A stretch of 64,000 bases of DNA from Rehmannia glutinosa (GCA_016081115.2 CM071928.1:84702477-84766476), one strand, 5' to 3'; shown: positions 10,888 through 24,261, numbered from the stretch's first letter. Notes: generated by a model not told the origin, from the sequence alone. Translations and numbers: made by a program.

Positions 10888-13800
10888 TTATCTACTGCTG
10901 AAACCAAGATATTTGTCCACAAGCATCACCACAGAATGAGCTAGATTATCTGCTGCTTCTTGGGTCAATGCTTCAGCATACACTCTTACCACGTCTTCTG
11001 TTCCTGAAGGCCTAATAAAACATCTTCCTCGCGGGTATTTAGCTGACAAAAAGTCGTATTAGAAATTTCATTTGCCATATTGTAAAACTCTCTCATTAGG
11101 TGATAAAAAGAGGAAAAAATAAGAAATTATTATAGAATAAAAACCCTGTGAAACACTATACCAGGAATCCAAAAAAAAAAAAAAACAAGTTTATCCGAAG
11201 CAGTTTCATTTGCTTTCACAATGACAAGTCGTTAATGCAAAGTGTCCAGCAGCTGGGAAAAACTATACCAGGATTACAAAAAGAACAAGTTTCTTCGAAG
11301 CAGTTTAATTTGCTTTCACAATGACAAATTGTTAATGCAAAGTGTCCATCAGTTGTGACTTGTGACTGAGGCGTGGAAAACTCATTAAGTTGACTTGTTG
11401 TGGCAATCTAAACTCCATTGAAAATTTAGGGAGTTCATTTAAGAAGGCAAGATATGCTTTAGTATATATGCATTACAATATGGACAGATCGATTATTTTT
11501 CACCAGGCAATTTTCTCTATGTTATATAAACATAACGTCTACAACACCAAAAAAGATTTAAAATAAATACAAATAAAAGCTCTTGAAATATCTTGTTTTC
11601 ACTAATATAAAGTGCACACTGCACATACTTATGTTTTTCTCACTATTTACCTTCTCATATTTATCTATTTTTTCAAAATGATCTTATTCCTTTACTTTTT
11701 AAAAATAAATACTTTATTATCCTCTTTCTTATAGATAAACATGACAATCATGTCAGGCAATTTCGATTATATTGCAGTGTACTCATCAGTAGAACTGCAT
11801 CTAATTTTTACAGGGAGTTGATTAAGACGCAAGGCAGTTATATGGTTTAGGATATTTAACCCAGGTAAGTCTATTAATTGAATAACAACTGATTATACTC
11901 GACCACATAAGTCAGTTGTCAGATGTCGATCACACTCACACGTGTGCAGGTAACAAAAATAACTAATAACTTCATAATCGCTACATTTGCAAAAGAAAAG
12001 GTCCAATAATATAAGGGATAATTACAAAATCACCCCTGAGGTTTAGGCTAATTACAAAAAAATCCAGAGATGTTTCAAAATTACAAAAAAAAACCTTGAG
12101 GTTTGGTTCCACCTTACATTTTCTTCCTTCATAAACAACAAACATTTCAAAAAACCCATGATATTTCTAAATATGTTACAGTTAACCCCTTAAATTTAAG
12201 GTATAATCAAACATGAGGGGGCTTTTTGTAATTTTAAAACATCTCTGGGTTTTTCTGTAATTAGCCAAAACCACAGGGTGTCTTTTGTAATTATCCCATA
12301 ATATAAATGTAGAGTTGCTTTATGTCCTTTGCAGAAAATTAACTTATGTGCCACATTGACGTATCTTTGACCAAAACTAGAACAAGCACAAAACTTAATG
12401 TATAACCAAGTAGACTTGTAAACACACACATAACACAAAAAAAAAAAAAAAAATTAAAAACAGATATTGGTATTGAGAGTAGGTACGTTCCACAAAATGT
12501 GTTACCTGTTTCAGAATCAATAGATTCTTGTATACCAACAGGCCTTACAACTACAGTTTCTGCATTCTCAGTAACGACAGCAGTCCTATCAACAACCTTC
12601 ACCTGAAGAAGAGAGAAGAAACACTAAGTATTTGTTTTTTCATGAATGGGGAAATTTACTTCCTGAACAGGCATTTCACTGTTAGACTATTCTGACGAAA
12701 ATGTGTACATTCGCAATGATTCCAGCTAAAAGCAATTTATAAGAATACAAAAAAATATAGGATCAACACTAGAAGCAATTGAAATTTTGCATAGGTTCCA
12801 GAATTATATTGGTTAACATAATTGACTTTACAACCAGCAGTAACATATGAACTACTGGCATATCATACCAACAAGAAAAGTCATGTGTTGCTTCATAACA
12901 TAGTTCGACACATAATAGAACCAAACATCGGTTTCTCTTTTAATTGGCATTTTTTTGGCAACTCTTTAACATGGTAAACTTTCTATCTTTTTTTGTCGTC
13001 GTTGTGTCAACTTATATTGAGTGACAAACATTCGTTTACTTAATGAAATTATCGAGTAATGCATGTTTTTTATTTTGACAACTTTATAGAAAGGGAGGGA
13101 GAGAAAGACAATGTTGATGGTGGCCAATTGGTACATATACCTACATATGAAACCTGCAAATATAAATGCTTTAATATGATAACCAAAAAAGAATAGGGTA
13201 ACTTAAGAGTCATTGTCCATCTATCAGACCTATGGAATGTTTGCTGCTTGGACTTTGGTGAGGAAAAAGTTAAGGAAAATGTTTTCCTCCTACAAGCGAT
13301 AGTAAATTGCCTTTCACATTTCGTTAATTGTCCTTGTCCTTTTCCTTTTCGTCAGTAAAATCCAAGATCCAAACATACGAAAATGAAATTACCTTTATTG
13401 GCACTGATAGAGCAGTATAGGCCTAGTGCGATCTATGGACGACACTCAATTAAGTTGACCATAGCTATCTATTATATTAAAAAAAAAAAAAAAAAACAAC
13501 CAACATGTACGTACAGGGACAAAAGGCCTATTTTGACAACTTTTATGTTTACTGAAGGGACAAAAGGCGGAAAATAGGGAAATTAATTAAATATCAAAGA
13601 CAACCAACATGTACATATGGGACTCATCAGTGGACTCTTGAAAAACCTACACACCACAATCAATGGATAGAAAAGAACATATTTTATCTATTTCTTCTTG
13701 CCTATCTCTTCTTTTTAATCATCAGAAACATTTTAAGAAACATTTTAAAATCTGAAATTTTTATTTTTGATAATAAGAAATAAATAAGTAATGATTTTAA

Positions 13801-16800
13801 TGGTTTGGGATATCGAGTTTGAAGAGTATATTTGTTGTAAGGCGCACGACTTGCTTACTTTTATTATAAATTTTTTATTTTCTATTTATTAAAATTTCGA
13901 CCGAGAAGCGTTATGCCAAAATGATGAATTTTCCGACCCGCTGGCGGAAAGCCTAGTTACGCCACTGCTTTTTGGCAGACAAGAAAGGTATCACCCAAAG
14001 ACAAAGTTCCAGAAATCATCCTTAACGCGCACACAAATTTGAGCACAGGCCTTGCCAATCATATGCAACAATTACTAATACATATGGGTTTGACGTTACT
14101 AATTGTCACAAGCTCTACACAGTAATAAACAGAAGATTTCTAATAGTCCCATGTGAATAATCAGGTTACTATCCAGCTAAAATCAGGTCAAACCATCAAT
14201 ATAATGGAATAAGCATACCTTAAGTTGTCTGCTTGGTAGATCTTGATAAAGCTCATTCCATTTATGAATAGACCATCCCAAATGTTGCAAGATAGCTTCC
14301 ACTAAAAGCAACCCACTTAATGCGTCTCCAACAGCCTGATTAATCAATTTACTGACAGCCAATAATCTCAAGACAGCATTATGTTGATTCGAACCTGGAA
14401 ATAGGCAACCATTATCAAAAGCAAGTATACCACAAAAACATGTATGAAAATAGAAACTTAATTAACCTTTTGATATTGATAAAAGTTCATTGTTTCTAAT
14501 CTCCAACCAGGATAGAAAATTATTTGAAAACAAGATAGTTCCATGTCCATTTGCCTCAAAATATATGCCAATATCAAACTCAGCAGCTTTTTCGTGCATG
14601 TATTTGACTCCTGTTGGAGTCAACACAACTTCCACACCCAACTGCTTCAAGTAATCAGTGGATGCACCATTAGCATAAGCTGTCTGTACCACACCAAGAG
14701 AGGCTTGATAAGACTTATTTGATTTCCCATCTTCAGGCCCATAAAGAATACCTAATTGCTCCTTGATAAATAAAGCGAACAAAGACAATATCTTGTCCCC
14801 GTCAACAAGGTCAATCTTGTTACTATTTGGTACAACAGAGAAATATACAAGACGATCAGAATCTCCATCCAAACTAGCACACCTGAAACACTAGAATCAT
14901 ACAAGTTCAGAGTCTCATATTTCCCACAACAAATCAGGAGTGATCCTTTGAAAAGAAAACTTGTAAGATTCTGCAAAAGTTGCATACGCCAACTCCAAGT
15001 ATTTTGTTATCAACTATTGGAAACTAGAAAATTCCTTTAGATCGTAAGTTGAATAATTTTGCAAACAATAACTCGTCATGGAAAATGCACCACATAAAAT
15101 ACTAGCAAGCAACAATAACCAAAGAAATGTAGTGAACTGTCACCTGTTAGCATCAAATCTACAAATAAAAGAATGTATATGCAGACACATGGTATAAGCT
15201 GATAAATAATTTCATCAATAATCCAACTCATGGAGAAGAAAGTCATTCTGATATGATTTCAAAGATGATGATTAAGGCATCTATGATTCTGGATCTTATG
15301 TTGGATGCATTTTAATGATTGACCTTAAAAGTGATTAGACCTTGAAATGTAGAAATGAATATGAATACAAGACTGCAACATAACATATGAATCAGAAAGA
15401 AGATAGATCACCTTATGCCAGCATCAGCAGGACCAAAACCGCGTGGAACAACCTTCTCTTTCTGCACATAATCAGCACCTACACCTTCATTAAGTACACC
15501 GTCACCATAGTTACGAACATCAACTGTTAAATAACTCAACCTTGACTTGAGCTTTTCAAGCTTTTGTCCGCCCACACCATCAGCCCCATCCACTATCAGT
15601 TTGTCATTCATGTAGTTGTTGCTATTTCCTTGGGGAATATATCCCAACAAGCACCTGAAAAATTATATAAGCATCTAACTGGATACCTCTGACAAATTTA
15701 ATCTCATGACAAGTGTTATAAATTTAAAATATAAAACTTCCCTATGCCTAATTGCTCAAACTAACCTAAAAGATGTCAAAAGCTGGTCAAAATAGTTGTA
15801 CTCAGATGCTTCTATACCCTTATTTTTGACACGAACCATCCAGTGCAGTTGAGGAGTTGTCACAACACCCATATCTGTGGCAGAGGCTCCAATAATTGAA
15901 AGTATGCCCTAACATATGTTAATCAGCAAAATTGCATCAGTTAAACACACCCCTAGGTCTGCCCACTGAGCTAAAGATATAAATTCCTGGCACTTGTAGT
16001 TTACACATTTTAAGTTGAGACATTCATAAATAGGCCCCAACTGATCCAAACTATCCATAAAGAACTACATGAAATAAAAAGCATAAAAAGAAAGATGATA
16101 AAGTGAACAAAAGCTTAGGCGAAGCAATACTTGTTTAGCGGCCTCTACAAGAGACATCCCACTAGGCCTAGTGTCTCTTCCCAACAAAACTTCGGCTGCA
16201 GGGGCTCCTTCAAGTGTAATGTTTTCCTTCTTTACAAAATCATCTAGCAACTATATCAATAAGCAAAAGAAAATCTTTTATCAACCAATAATCATGAGAA
16301 ACAAAAATAAAAATAAACCGAAAATACTTTCACCAATTACTTAAAATCTCACCCCCACCAACCTGACTCCGCCCATAACAAAGCAGAAATGCGATCATAA
16401 AGTTTCTCATGTTTCACCTCAACCATCTCTAATGCTCGTTTTTAAGAATAAAGGATTATTGCATGCACCTGGACAAGAGAATGGTGATTTGGGGCATTAG
16501 CAAAGGCGTCAGCAAAAGGTTCCCATCGCTGAGTGAGCATTCCACCAGATGGATCTGCCACTTTAATCCCATTATCTGATACCTCATTGTGGGAAGCGGT
16601 GATCATGAGGCCAATCACTGACCCAGTCTGAATGGACCTCAACGCCGCCAGTATTCCCACCCGGAACACCGTTGATTCCAGCAATGATGCTTCGGCTCTA
16701 AACCCCGATGTTCCATATGAAAACTTCACTCCTGTGTGAAAATATTGAATAAGAATGGGAAAAATATGAAAATACAACGGAAATTGAAGATTATCATACC

Positions 16801-16860
16801 TGGGGGCAGGGGGAATCGAGATGAAGATTGGAGGAGGATGGATTGTTGTTGTTGGTTCAT
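10888..16860 (-). CDS. AGM: Phosphoacetylglucosamine mutase, nine exons, complete
   Basis: It interconverts GlcNAc-6-phosphate and GlcNAc-1-phosphate on the way to UDP-GlcNAc, needed for N-glycans, GPI anchors and O-GlcNAc; it is expected to be cytosolic. Exons (high to low): 16860-16800, 16731-16469, 16250-16131, 15908-15766, 15654-15412, 14882-14467, 14394-14219, 12602-12506, 11042-10888. All introns are GT-AG and all phases agree, giving 557 residues, the family's usual size. Motifs: TASHN with the phosphoserine at Ser67, GRDTRPSG near 132-139, the metal loop DGDSDR at 282-287, and the C-terminal phosphate-binding RPSGTED at 517-523. The ATG at 16860 gives MNQQQQSIL, leading directly into the conserved FSYGTSGFR. 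The final two introns are long and carry MITEs. The Arabidopsis orthologue is also called DRT101. Confidence 0.95.
11155..11354. repeat. Tandem duplication in the last intron of the mutase gene
   Basis: Two direct copies of about 100 bp, at 11155-11254 and 11262-11354. Each runs from ACTATACCAGGA through GAAGCAGTTT, TTGCTTTCACAATGACAA and AATGCAAAGTGTCCA. They differ mainly in the A-run length and a few substitutions. Confidence 0.85.
12015..12297. mobile_element. MITE, foldback family A, copy 2, with 9-bp TSD
   Basis: It begins GGGATAATTACAAAA and ends TTTTGTAATTATCCC, with long inverted arms as in the other copies. It is flanked by a perfect 9-bp direct repeat ATAATATAA at 12006-12014 and 12298-12306. 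A 9-bp TSD is typical of Mutator-like transposase. It lies in the last intron of the mutase gene. Confidence 0.9.
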
Positions 16861-16915
16861 TCTATGGCTTGATTGTTCCTTTGCTTTGGGGGCACAGTTC
16901 GCAAGGGTTGAGATC

Positions 16916-17075
16916 TCTATTCCACTTTTCCCTATTCCACTCCCTATTTCATATGTTGGATGAAAGACACGTGTGTCTGGTGTGACATCACGTGATACCA
17001 TCTTGCACACGTGTATTTCATCCAATGCAATGGAATATGAGTGGAATAGAAAAAAGTGGAATAGAGATCTCAACC
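16916..17075. mobile_element. Short MITE carrying three CACGTG boxes, upstream of the mutase ATG
   Basis: Termini GGTTGAGATCTCTATTCCAC and its reverse complement pair almost perfectly for about 45 bp. CACGTG G-boxes occur at 16968-16973, 16989-16994 and 17008-17013. It ends 56 bases upstream of the mutase start codon, so it lies in the promoter or 5' leader. The flanks GTTCGCAAG and GATCATAAG match at 6 of 9 positions, which is a weak TSD at best. Confidence 0.75.
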
Positions 17076-20000
17076 GATCATAAGCCTCTTCGTACATCAA
17101 AGTAATTTATATCTATTTTTAGTAAAATCCCGCCAAAAACGAGTTTCTATTTTTGGAAATCTTAAAAAATATAAAAAAATAAAGTTGTTATTATTTGTTA
17201 TATATTTTATTAATTTTCTGTATTGAAAACCGATACAACATCTGACATTAAGATTATTTCGCCGTCTTTTATCTCGAAGATACCAACACCTGTATTGTTA
17301 ATGTCGACGTCTACCTTGGAAATGACCATTTATCAATTGGGTTTGGTTTTGTAAATCAACGAAAAATGAAAATGGAGCTCTAGAAATTTGAATGTGTACG
17401 ATTTCAAAATCAAAGCTTTAATTGTCAGATTTAAATAGCTGACATTCATTAATATCATCTTGAAACTGCATTCAAAACCCTATACATAAAAATTAAAACA
17501 CTTTTCTAATGTAATATAATAATTGTTGCAATCCATCATTCCAATAATAAAATATAAAAAATAATCTCACATTGATTAAAATGTACCAGGGTATCAGCCA
17601 TTATAAATAACATGATGACAAAATCTTTCAGACTTCAAAAGATTAAACACTACTCTGCCATCCACACTATTTACTTTTTTGCCTTTTGAAACGAGTCCAC
17701 ACCATTTTTAAATGCACCAAATCGCAAAAACTATTACAGACAAAACTAGAACCATGGCTACATTGTTAAGTTTGCTTAAAAATCTCAACCCAACAAAAAT
17801 GTCCATGTCCTGTCATTGAAATTAAGACTGATTCATATTTACAGTGTTCCTGATTTTGGCAACAACCCAAGTCCTTCCACTTTTGAGTGCATTTCATCAT
17901 CAACATGCACCTTCATTTTTATTTCGTCAAAAAAAGAGATGTTTTATTTAGATTTTTTCTTCTTCCTTGCTTAGTAACTTTTCTATGCTTAAACAAGAAG
18001 GATTGAAAGAAATTTGTGGAATAATTTGTGGATGTCGAAACATGCCCGTAATAGGATATCAAATGATTTATTTTGTCAAGTTATCTTCATCTAACACAAT
18101 ATTGAAATACTTTACAATATTTCAAAGTAATTGCATATTAAATTCGACAATGACATTTTTTCTTGATTATGTATTAAGTAATGTCTATTAACAAAAATCG
18201 AGTCGTTTTTTGTCTAATGTAAGAGTTTCTATGAAAGTCTGTTTTTTGTCACATTTAATTGTATATTGATGTGTCTAGAGTTACAAATCCCAAAAATCTT
18301 AGAAAGTTGGTCAAATATTGTACTTAAAGATTTCGCTAATAAGTTTTTTAGCATGCTTTTATGATTTATTGTTCTATTCTTTAATTTATCTCTATTTGTC
18401 TTTACATCTTAACTATTTAATTTTTTATTTTATTATATATATATATATTGTTTTGTAATTTTCCATTACTATATAATCATTTATTTTTAATCCATTGTTA
18501 TTTGGTTTTTCAAGTTAAATAATTTTTTAAATTTCCATTACAATATAATTATTTATTTTTTAATCCACCGTTATTTGGTTTTATAATTAAATAATTTATT
18601 AAATTTAATCTATTAAAATAACTAAAATATTAAAATTATCTTTATTTAATATATATCTCGTGCATCGCAATTGTGGATCGCTAGTATATATAAACACAAG
18701 ATAGTTGCCAAAAAGGAAAAATCCCGCCAAAAAATCTGGTTGCGAAGCGTAAATTTCGGAACATAAAAAATATCAATATAAGCTACTAAATACATTTTGA
18801 GATTTTTATAATACATGTATTAATTATAGTATTCAAAGATGAGAACCACAATTTGCTTTAATATTATCGATCGTGTTAAAAATAAAAAAGATGATATAAT
18901 CTTTGGTAATATGCTTTCACTGCTTTGGTTTTGTAAATCAAATTCTCATGTTTATAAATTTAAAATTTCAAGCATTCAAATTTTAAATTTTAAATTAAAA
19001 ATTGATAATTAATTTATTGATTAAGCCAATTTAGGAACTCAAAATGTTAGTCTAAAAATAACTCGAGATTCGAACTAACTACATAAAAAGCCACAATAAA
19101 ACCTTCCTTACTCTTAAAATACAATAATTAAAAATATTACGTGAGTTTGAATATTGTGTACAAACAATAAATCGTAATGATTCTCTCGTATAAAAATACA
19201 AAAATCTAAAAATGATCCTACTAAAACACCCATTCCATGGTAATCGAAAACATTTAAATTTAAAAATAAAATATTACCTATCGTTGCCGACTTGCCCTAC
19301 GAGTTTGCCGACTTGCCGGTCGAGGAAGAAAAAGGGAAGGATGGGCGTGGGGCGATGGGGGACGGGTACCGAATTGTCGAAGGAATTGAAAAAGAATTGG
19401 TCAATCTTTCTCTTCTAGTTACGAGTTATGCACTTCATTTTTTTTTTTTTTTTTAAATCGTCGGGTGCGAACGGGTATTCGGGTTTCACCTAAACAATCC
19501 GATCCCCGACCCGTGTTTTAGAGATAGGGTATTGGGTTACCTAAAACACGGAGATGTTTTAAAAATACGACCCGACCGGGTATTTTCCGATAGTAGCACA
19601 ATAAAACTTAAGAATTCAACAAACAAGGTAAGTATTCTTAACTTTCAAGCTTTGAAGGATGAATATCAATATGTTGAAATGCAAATGATTTGAATTTTAC
19701 TATTGGTTAAGTTTGAAATCATACATCATATGATGATATTTATAAGCCTCTACATACCTTATGGAAATCGACATGTCTTTTGACTCAAAAAGACATGTTA
19801 AAATGGCAAAAACACACATGTTTGCACATCCCGACGCATCAATCCAAAAGTGTGCAATCACGCGCCTTGTGCTTCCTAGGGTGAGTGACCGCACACTAGT
19901 GCACATACGCCGATAAAATCTCACTGTCCAACTTGCCCGACCACACACGAGACGCGCAACCACGCACGAGCGCACCATTCCAGTTGAGTAATTAATTTTA

Positions 20001-20809
20001 AGGAATTTAAATAAAATTTGTCCAAAAATATAAGGGCTTTGAGGCCCAATTCCATGACAACAGGCACGTGTATTTTGAACCGAACCACAAGCATGGTGCC
20101 CCAAGTGACCAAACTCATTACTCAAACTTGGACTTAGTAAAGTGAGTACATTTTGGATGTGTGTCCTATGTGGGAAGGGTTTCACTTCACCCCCGTATTT
20201 TTCAATTTTCATATCATTTATCTTATTTCAAGTGACTAACTTGTTGCATAAATTTTTCATCTACCCAAAATCGATTTTGAGAAATTCCAAATGCTAATCT
20301 CATATATTCACTTAGTAGAATTTGATTATATATTTTATTTTCATTTCTCATGAATAGAAATCACTTAAATATTTGGTCAATATAGGTCAATACCCACATT
20401 TTCAACACCAAATTCCAACACTACTTTACCGCAGAACTTTGCGAATTGTTGCTCTTAACTTATTATTTTCAATATTTACCCTCCAATAACCTTTATGGGT
20501 ATTTTCTTTTGCAATCTTAGAAAATAGTATCGAGCTTAGATTAATTTATTTAAGACATAATAAAGTGTCATTATACCAAGAATAACTTACCTTAAAGACA
20601 AAGAAGATTTATCTCTAAATATGGATTCGAAAAATTTGTTCTAGATGTAACTACTATGGATATTATCGCAAATTTTGAAGATACATGATTAGGAACATCA
20701 AGAGAATATAAAATATTGGAATAATAGGATAATCGATATGTTGCACAAGCAAATTGCAGGGTTCAATGGGGAATCCTACAATACTCATTTTCTAATATCG
20801 CAAAACAAA
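17076..20809. other. Intergenic AT-rich DNA, no supported gene
   Basis: It contains a short TA run near 18435-18450 and a possible Helitron-like tail near 18655-18682 (GTGCATCGCA, ending CTAGT). There is a poly-T tract near 19439 and a 170-codon minus-strand ORF (20212-19700) with no recognisable domain and ordinary composition. Nothing here can be named as a gene. Confidence 0.5.
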
Positions 20810-21208
20810 GTCAAAATTACAAAATTAGTCATGTAACTAAAAGCGGTCACAAAAAGGTCCTTCAAGATTTTCAAATAACAAAATAGTCATATAACTATGT
20901 ATGATTTTGCAAAATAGTCCTCAGAATCGGTACTTGAGTATCAATTTTGGTCATAATTTCACCGAAATTGGAAATTGCATGTGTTGTTCACGTGATCAAA
21001 ATCCCGGTAAAATTTTAAATCGCCACTGAAATTGAGATTAAAATTGAGGCTCAAGTATATGTTACAGACAATTTTGTAAATCTGTACAATTTGCAGGAGT
21101 AATTTGCAAAATCGTACATAGTTATAGGACTATTTTAAAATTCGAGTATTTTACAAGATCTTTTTGTAACCGTCTTTTAGTTACAGGACTACTTTTGTAA
21201 TTTTGCCC
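20810..21208. mobile_element. MITE, foldback family B, copy 1
   Basis: An inverted-repeat element of about 400 bp. The left arm has CAAAATTACAAAATTAGTC then ATGTAACTA; the right arm has TTAGTTACAGGACTA, ending TTTTGTAATTTTGCCC. Internal units such as TTTGCAAAATAGTCCTC are also inverted. Other copies are at 24417, 34840 and 62506. Confidence 0.8.
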
Positions 21209-22372
21209 AAAAAAAAAAATAACCGTGATTACTTTTTTTTTTCGAACGATAGTATTTTATTAGAACAACTCAAAAACCGAAATTACAACTACAAACGTAG
21301 CTAACAAAGCTAAGAGCCAACTTGACTAAATAAAAGCGGGGAATTGGTAAGACCAATTCGATCAACTTCACAAACTAAAACCTTCCCCCAAAAACTAAAA
21401 CACTCCACACTAGGAGACTTCAAAGACTTAATGGAGACCGAAACACTAAAAGAAACCAAAACCAGGCACGAGCAACCACTACATACTACGATCAGATAAA
21501 ACCGATTCGCCACGAGTTTCGCAAATCAACAGGAAAAAGAAAAAAACAAACAAAATAAAAAACTACAACTTAACAACAAAAAAAACAACAAATAAAAAAT
21601 TAACAACCTAACAAACATAGAAAAGAAAAGATTCTCCCACCCCCAAAACCACCGCCACATCCGACACCACCTCCTCGCCCAAGTGGTCTCTCTCTCGGGC
21701 CGGAGTCTAAATGGACTCGCCGCCGCCACGTCTCGATCGTGTTTTTCAGCCTTGTTCGGTCCCCGCCGCCATCCAAGTTGCGGTACCGTCATGGCTTTAC
21801 AACATCCATTTTTGACGATGGGGGTGTTCATTTTGACGGGGCTCACGTTGCATACAGCGGAGCAAAAGACCGAACAAACACATGAGGTCACCACAGAGCT
21901 TTCATTCTCATGGGAGAAGAAAGTATTTGCTTGGGAGGGGGAGAGGGAGATGGGGTGGGCGCTGGTTGGGGGTGGAAAAAGAGAGAGAAAATTTTAGTGT
22001 TTGAGTTGTAGAGAGAAGGTGAATAGAAAAAGAAGAGAGAGAGGGGAACATGGAGGGTACTTTAACTAATAACCGTAATAGTTACATAGATAAGAAAATT
22101 TGAAAGTTAAGCGGGCAAACTTTACCAAGCATTTTTATAAAGTTGGACCAATCTCAAGGAAGTTTAATATTAATTCTTTTCCCTGTAATGATGTTGATGG
22201 TAAACTTTTTTTTTTTTTTAGGGGATGTTGAGGGTAATTTATAACTTAGTCAAATTCTTTCGTTAGGTTCGGAGTGGTAATGGGCGGATTGCGCTAGCCG
22301 ACCTAAGTCCATCATACTTTTGAAAAATTCGGGTTGGGCCTGGCCGACCCAATTTCGCTCGTGCCACAAAAG
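21209..22372. other. Intergenic; A-rich block and GC-rich block, no supported gene
   Basis: From 21240 to 22060 the sequence shifts from A-rich to GC-richer (21660-21990). Overlapping ORFs on both strands have low-complexity, cysteine- or serine-rich translations that match nothing I recognise. The shape (T-run followed by CGAACGATAGTATTTTATT) resembles the antisense 3' end of a LINE, but this is only a guess. 22265-22372 is the left half of a diverged MITE interrupted by the hAT element that follows. Confidence 0.4.
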
Positions 22373-22897
22373 TAGGGTTGTTCATTCGGTTAATTCGGTT
22401 AACCATTAACCGAAATGTCGAAAATCGAATTAATCGAATTTGCTAATTGTTAAAACCATTAACCGAACCAAAATTATATTTACCGAATTAACCGAACCGA
22501 ATTATATTTCGGTTAATTGATCGGTTAACCGAATTAACCGAAATTTCTTTAAAATACAAAAATATATGTTGTATATATAATATATAATATAAATAAATAT
22601 AATTCACAGTAAATTTCTTTAAAATAAAAAATATAATTTTTTATATATAATATATGATATATATAAATAAATATATATGATATATAAATATAATTATATA
22701 TAAAATATATGTTTAATATAATATTTCGGTTAAATCGGTTAATTCGGTTAATTTGAATTTTCGAACCGAATTAATCGATAACCGAAATTCTCCAAAACCT
22801 TTAACCATTTACCGAACCGAAATAATTCGATTTCGATCGAATTGATTCGGTTAACGGTTAACAAAAAAAAAAAAAATCGATTAATTGAACACACCTA
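22373..22897. mobile_element. Non-autonomous hAT element with 8-bp TSD
   Basis: It starts TAGGGTTGTTCATTCGG and ends AATTGAACACACCTA, and is flanked by perfect 8-bp repeats CACAAAAG (22365-22372 and 22898-22905). Most of it is AACCGAA/TTCGGTT repeats in inverted arrangement around an AT-rich centre. It has no coding capacity. TIR and TSD size fit hAT. It has landed inside another diverged element that resumes after 22905. Confidence 0.88.
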
Positions 22898-23069
22898 CAC
22901 AAAAGTGCTTAGTCCAACCCAACCCTGTTTGTATATTTTGTTACACAAAAATATAAGATCGTGCCAAAAGTCGGGTCAAATAGACCCAATTATTTTCGGG
23001 CTTAGAAAATTATAGCCCAACCTAGTCTCAAGGTGATCGGGTCAATCCACGGACTTATCCTACACCATC

Positions 23070-23718
23070 GCCCGTATTTATACGACAAACGAGATCACAT
23101 TTGCTGAGGTTATGAATGTGGTACCAAAGGTTTGGAAAAGAGTTTTGGTTACTTTAACATGGAGTTTCATTATTGTTCTTGTGTACAATATGATATCATT
23201 TTCGATCTTGGTTCCATGGTTAGAGTTTAATATTGGGCCTAGCACGAGGACCAGGACCCACAATATGGGGCCCGCTTTTCGCCGCCGTATACATGATTGG
23301 GTTTGTGTGCATTAGCATCATATGGCATTTGGCAAGTGTGGTTTCAGTATTGGAGGAAGATTATGGGATTGAAGCCATGATGAAGAGCATGGCATTGGTG
23401 AAGGGCAAGATGGTCATTTCAGTTGCCATTTTCATGGTCCTCAATTTGTGTTTCATCTTTATAGAGGTGGCTTTCCAAAGGTTTGTTGTGGTTGGGGATC
23501 AGTCAATTTGGGGGAGAATTGGGTATGGGATTCTATTTTTCTTGTTGTTGTCTGGATTTACATTGTTAGGTCTCATAATTCAAACCCTTGTCTACTTGGT
23601 ATGCAAGTTGGATCATCAAGAAATTATCGATAAGTCGTACATAGGAGATCACCTCGAGGTTTACATAGGTGATTATGATCCCTTGAGATCCAAGGATGTT
23701 AAATTAGAGCAATTTTAA
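23070..23718 (+). pseudogene. Truncated plant polytopic membrane-protein gene (PTHR33133-type)
   Basis: The reading starts in mid-protein (IYTTNEITFAEVMNVVPKVW). It continues with a hydrophobic segment ending FSILVPWLEF, changes frame near 23240-23270, and goes on as LFAAVYMIGFVCISIIWHLA. Next come ALVKGKMVISVAIF, a further membrane span near 23510-23600, and the C-terminal signature DHLEVYIGDYDPL, SKDVKLEQF, then a stop at 23716-23718. This matches the C-terminal two-thirds of a plant-specific family of multi-pass membrane proteins of unknown function. The N-terminus is missing and replaced by transposon-like DNA. The frameshift and missing 5' end make it a relic. Confidence 0.75.
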
Positions 23719-23889
23719 TGTACGTACGGTACGTAATTAGTTAATTATCAAGAGTTAATACGAAAAAGAAAGAATACTCAATCATTGTAAAGCTTTACAA
23801 GGACTTATCCTAGGGCCCGGGCGGGCCATGATAACAGACATCAATGAAGATTGATTTAATTTTGGAAAACCAATAAAAATAATTATTGT

Positions 23890-24230
23890 ACATAAATTAT
23901 ATCTCATGAAATATTTCTTTTATTATCTCTTTAATAGTTTTCCATTAATTTTGAATAGTCATTTGCCAGCCCTCATTAGAAGTGTTTGTACAAATCCATC
24001 TCAGATTCATCTCAAAGTCCCACATATAAGACAAGGCTCAAGTTGTTAAAACTATAGAATTAAATCATTAATCATACTTAGTAGTTAGAACTTAGATTAA
24101 CAAATAATTATATGTTGTCAGATTTCTATACAGGTCATTTTCTTAATGTTCACTCGCCTTCGATCACAGATGTGAAGATTGTAAATGTCAATGCTTAGTG
24201 TTGGACCCAGTAAGTAGTAGGTAATATATA
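23890..24230 (+). repeat. Diverged promoter-like segment, copy 1
   Basis: It shares ordered landmarks with 24880-25110 and 27690-27931: ATCTCATGAAA, ATAAGACAAGGCTCAAGTTG, then CTTAGTAGTTAG. In the third copy the same segment leads into a TATA box and the first GH5 gene; here no gene follows. Confidence 0.6.
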
Positions 24231-24261
24231 AACTTTAATATTATTTTGAAGTACTTCTTTT

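Noticed and set aside
16726..17100. Upstream extension of the mutase first exon to an earlier in-frame ATG
   Set aside because: The extension would translate the MITE at 16916-17075. The protein from 16860 leads directly into the conserved GTSGF region at normal family spacing.
18655..18682. Helitron 3' end (GTGCATCGCA... CTAGT)
   Set aside because: The hairpin is imperfect and no 5' terminus could be matched, so it is mentioned only within the intergenic entry.
19700..20212. 170-codon minus-strand ORF
   Set aside because: No domain, signal or membrane pattern, no splice context, and no matching promoter. Length is within chance for this amount of sequence.
21526..21997. Overlapping 122- and 104-codon ORFs on opposite strands
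   Set aside because: They translate the same GC-richer block in both directions and give low-complexity, implausible proteins.
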